Made by a program: the position numbers and the translations under genes. The notes beneath the pieces were generated by a model. It was not told the origin of the DNA. It saw only the letters and a program-made list of their open reading frames with translations, and made no database searches. Below, one piece after another: positions 37,728 to 39,494 of a stretch of 39,494 nucleotides of DNA; the stretch's first letter is position 1; each line of letters starts with the position of its first letter. Origin of the DNA: Sergeia podlipaevii (Eukaryota; Euglenozoa; Kinetoplastea; Trypanosomatida; Trypanosomatidae). The stretch is taken from NCBI GenBank assembly GCA_030849805.1, contig JASANZ010002050.1:1-39494 (forward strand), in the 5' to 3' direction.

Positions 37728-39494
37728 CAAAAAAAAATGGTCCCTCTGTCTCTCTCTATTTCCCTCACAGAGTGATATAAATGTAAATATAAATATAAAT
37801 ATAAATATGTTTATGTTTATATGCTAGGGTAAAGGCAGTGAGTGGGTGTGTGATGTATATATGAGCGGGTGTAATAGTGATTGATTGCTACTTAGAGCGC
37901 AAAAGAAAAATAATAAAAAAGAGTGGAAAAAAGAAAAAGAGAATAGAAGCGTGACGGTTTCTTCTATCCACTTAAACTTTCTGTTTGCTTTTAAATATTT
38001 TTTCCCCGCTTTCTCTTTTCTTTTAAATGTTTAAAAAATGGGAAAATTGATGAGTGATCCCTTTCTATATATATAGAACAAAAGAAATAAATGAGCAGAT
38101 AAATACAAACAATTTTTTTCTCTTTTTTTGTGACTGCAGTTGTTGTTAGTAGTTGTCGTCCTAGGTTAAAATAGCAGCAACTGTTGGGTGGCACCCCTGC
38201 TGAGTAATAATACTAATAACAATAATAATAAATGAAGACCCAATCTTCAAATAAATAAATATGAAAGAAATGCCAAAGTTGAAGAGAAACGACAAAAGAG
38301 AGAGACACACACACAAGGGACTATAATAATAATAGTAATAAATAAAAAAGGAAAACAGAAACAAAGGTAAACGACGACAATAAAAAGGCAAAGAAACCGC
38401 TGGCAGTTTAAACTATAAGATAGGCAAAAAACAAGAGAGAAAAAACTTGAAACACAGGCTAGTAAAATTTTACTTACTACTATTCTTCTTCTTTTTCTTT
38501 TTTTAAAAATAATGTATGGAGTATACACACAGACACACACACACACACGCACACACACAATTTGTGTGTACACTTATAAGAAAGAGATAATAATAATAAT
38601 AATAATAAAAGCAAAAAACAGAAGGATCAAAAAACAAAACTAATAGAAAAAAAAAAGCGATGGCAAGAGAGAAGCAGCAGCTCTGGAGTAGATTCCAGTT
38701 GGCTCACACTCACTAAAAAAAAAAAAGAAAATTTTTCTTCTCAGGTTTTATTAACTATAATATCTCCTTTCTCTAAAAAAAAAATGTGATTCTGGGACGC
38801 TGTTTTTTTTTTTTTTTAATGTTATTATTATTATTATATATAAAAGAAACAAGAAGAAAATAAAGAAGCAGATAAATGTAAACATGCATAATTAGATCAA
38901 AAAAGGAAAAAAAAGAAAAAAAAAGATGAGTGATTGAAATGCATAGCACCGTAATATATATATAGATTCATGAAGCAAGAAAAAAAAATGTTTTGCTTCA
39001 TTACTATTATAATTTTCCATATTTTTTTTTAAGAATTCTGAGTGCTTGTTACTCTGATACGAATACAAATACAAATACAAATACAAAATGGTGAAGGATC
39101 TAAAGAGATAAAATATATTATATAGTAGTAGCAATAAATCGGGAAGAAGAAAAAAAAACATCTAAAGAAAAGAAATAGTGTAAAGAAGTTGTGTCCTCGT
39201 ACAAAAAAAAAAAAAAGAAACAATCCTCTACGTAGAAAATGTACACTCAAAAAAATGAATTATAACAGTAATAGTAGTTGTAGTGGTAGAGTACTGGGCA
39301 ATCTAAAGTATCTAATGTAAATCGATCTGTCGTTTTCTCCAGGCAACCACCTCCTTCCCCCTCTCTCTCTCTCTCTCTCTCTCTCACAGCTTGAAGCACC
39401 ACAATAAAGTGGTCAGAGAGAGAGAGTGTGTGAGAGAGAGAATGTGTGTGTGTGTGTGTATGTATGTATGTGGAATACAGCTATCAGAAGCAAA
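37728..39494. other. Intergenic spacer to the right window edge
   Basis: This 1.77-kb AT-rich stretch has no gene. It carries AAATAT repeats (about 37783-37806), an AC run (38525-38558), an AAT run (38590-38608), ATACAA repeats (39061-39087) and, near the right edge, a CT run (39361-39385) facing GA runs (39415-39440). A 28-base imperfect hairpin lies at 38175-38202. The next upstream gene of the unit must lie beyond the window. Confidence 0.7.
37891..37952 (-). promoter_or_regulatory. Predicted spliced-leader acceptor for the PRKRIP1-like gene
   Basis: The strongest pyrimidine tract in the window on the minus strand (about 37901-37952, with few interruptions) is followed by AG at 37891-37892. 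The 5' UTR would be about 163 bases. Confidence 0.5.

Noticed and set aside
1..39494. CRISPR array, insertion sequence, prophage or bacterial operon features
   Set aside because: Gene families, spacers and low-complexity proteins are eukaryotic and kinetoplastid; the repeats are simple microsatellites without regular repeat-spacer structure, and no transposase or reverse transcriptase frame was found.
1..39494. tRNA genes in spacers
   Set aside because: Reading both strands for a T-arm GGTTCGAA-type core and pairing arms gave no match outside coding regions; this was by eye, so a dedicated tRNA search would be decisive.

Overview
The window looks like a trypanosomatid (Kinetoplastea) nuclear segment. 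Every supported gene lies on the minus strand, none shows an intron, and spacers are AT-rich and full of homopolymers and microsatellites. Most starts are preceded, on the minus strand, by a pyrimidine tract and a first AG, as expected for spliced-leader trans-splicing. The spermidine synthase is very close to the kinetoplastid enzyme. No strand switch is seen, so this is an internal piece of one polycistronic unit transcribed from high to low coordinates. Normal stop codons (TAA, TAG, TGA) are used. The species cannot be fixed from the sequence alone.

In transcription order (right to left) the genes are: a PRKRIP1/DUF1168-like splicing-associated protein (37173-37727); a five-helix membrane protein (35131-35976); spermidine synthase (32985-33890); a long DENN-domain protein with adaptor-binding-like motifs at its C-terminus (26549-31930); a Siw14-type atypical phosphatase with a long disordered tail (24214-25596); a 1884-residue low-complexity coiled-coil protein (17633-23287); the IFT-A subunit IFT139/TTC21 (11447-15910); a RING plus EF-hand protein (8190-10499); an acylated RP2/TBCC-like protein (3704-6655); a small coiled-coil protein (1273-2049); and the start of an unrecognised gene cut by the left edge (1-248).

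The genes do not form a metabolic operon, as is normal for kinetoplastid units. Two of them, IFT139 and the RP2-like protein, belong to flagellum biology, and the RING/EF-hand protein lies between them. Spacers are about 0.9-1.8 kb and hold no other convincing protein gene. One spacer (15911-17632) has an island of ordinary composition containing a good C/D-box snoRNA candidate on the coding strand. Two N positions (17267 and 34484) mark assembly weak points; the second sits inside a perfect 38-base duplication around poly-G.

The observations most worth a second look are the RP2-like protein, whose GAP arginine-finger position reads as glutamate, the C/D snoRNA candidate, the DENN protein's DPW/DPF/LDxLF tail, and the RING plus EF-hand architecture.
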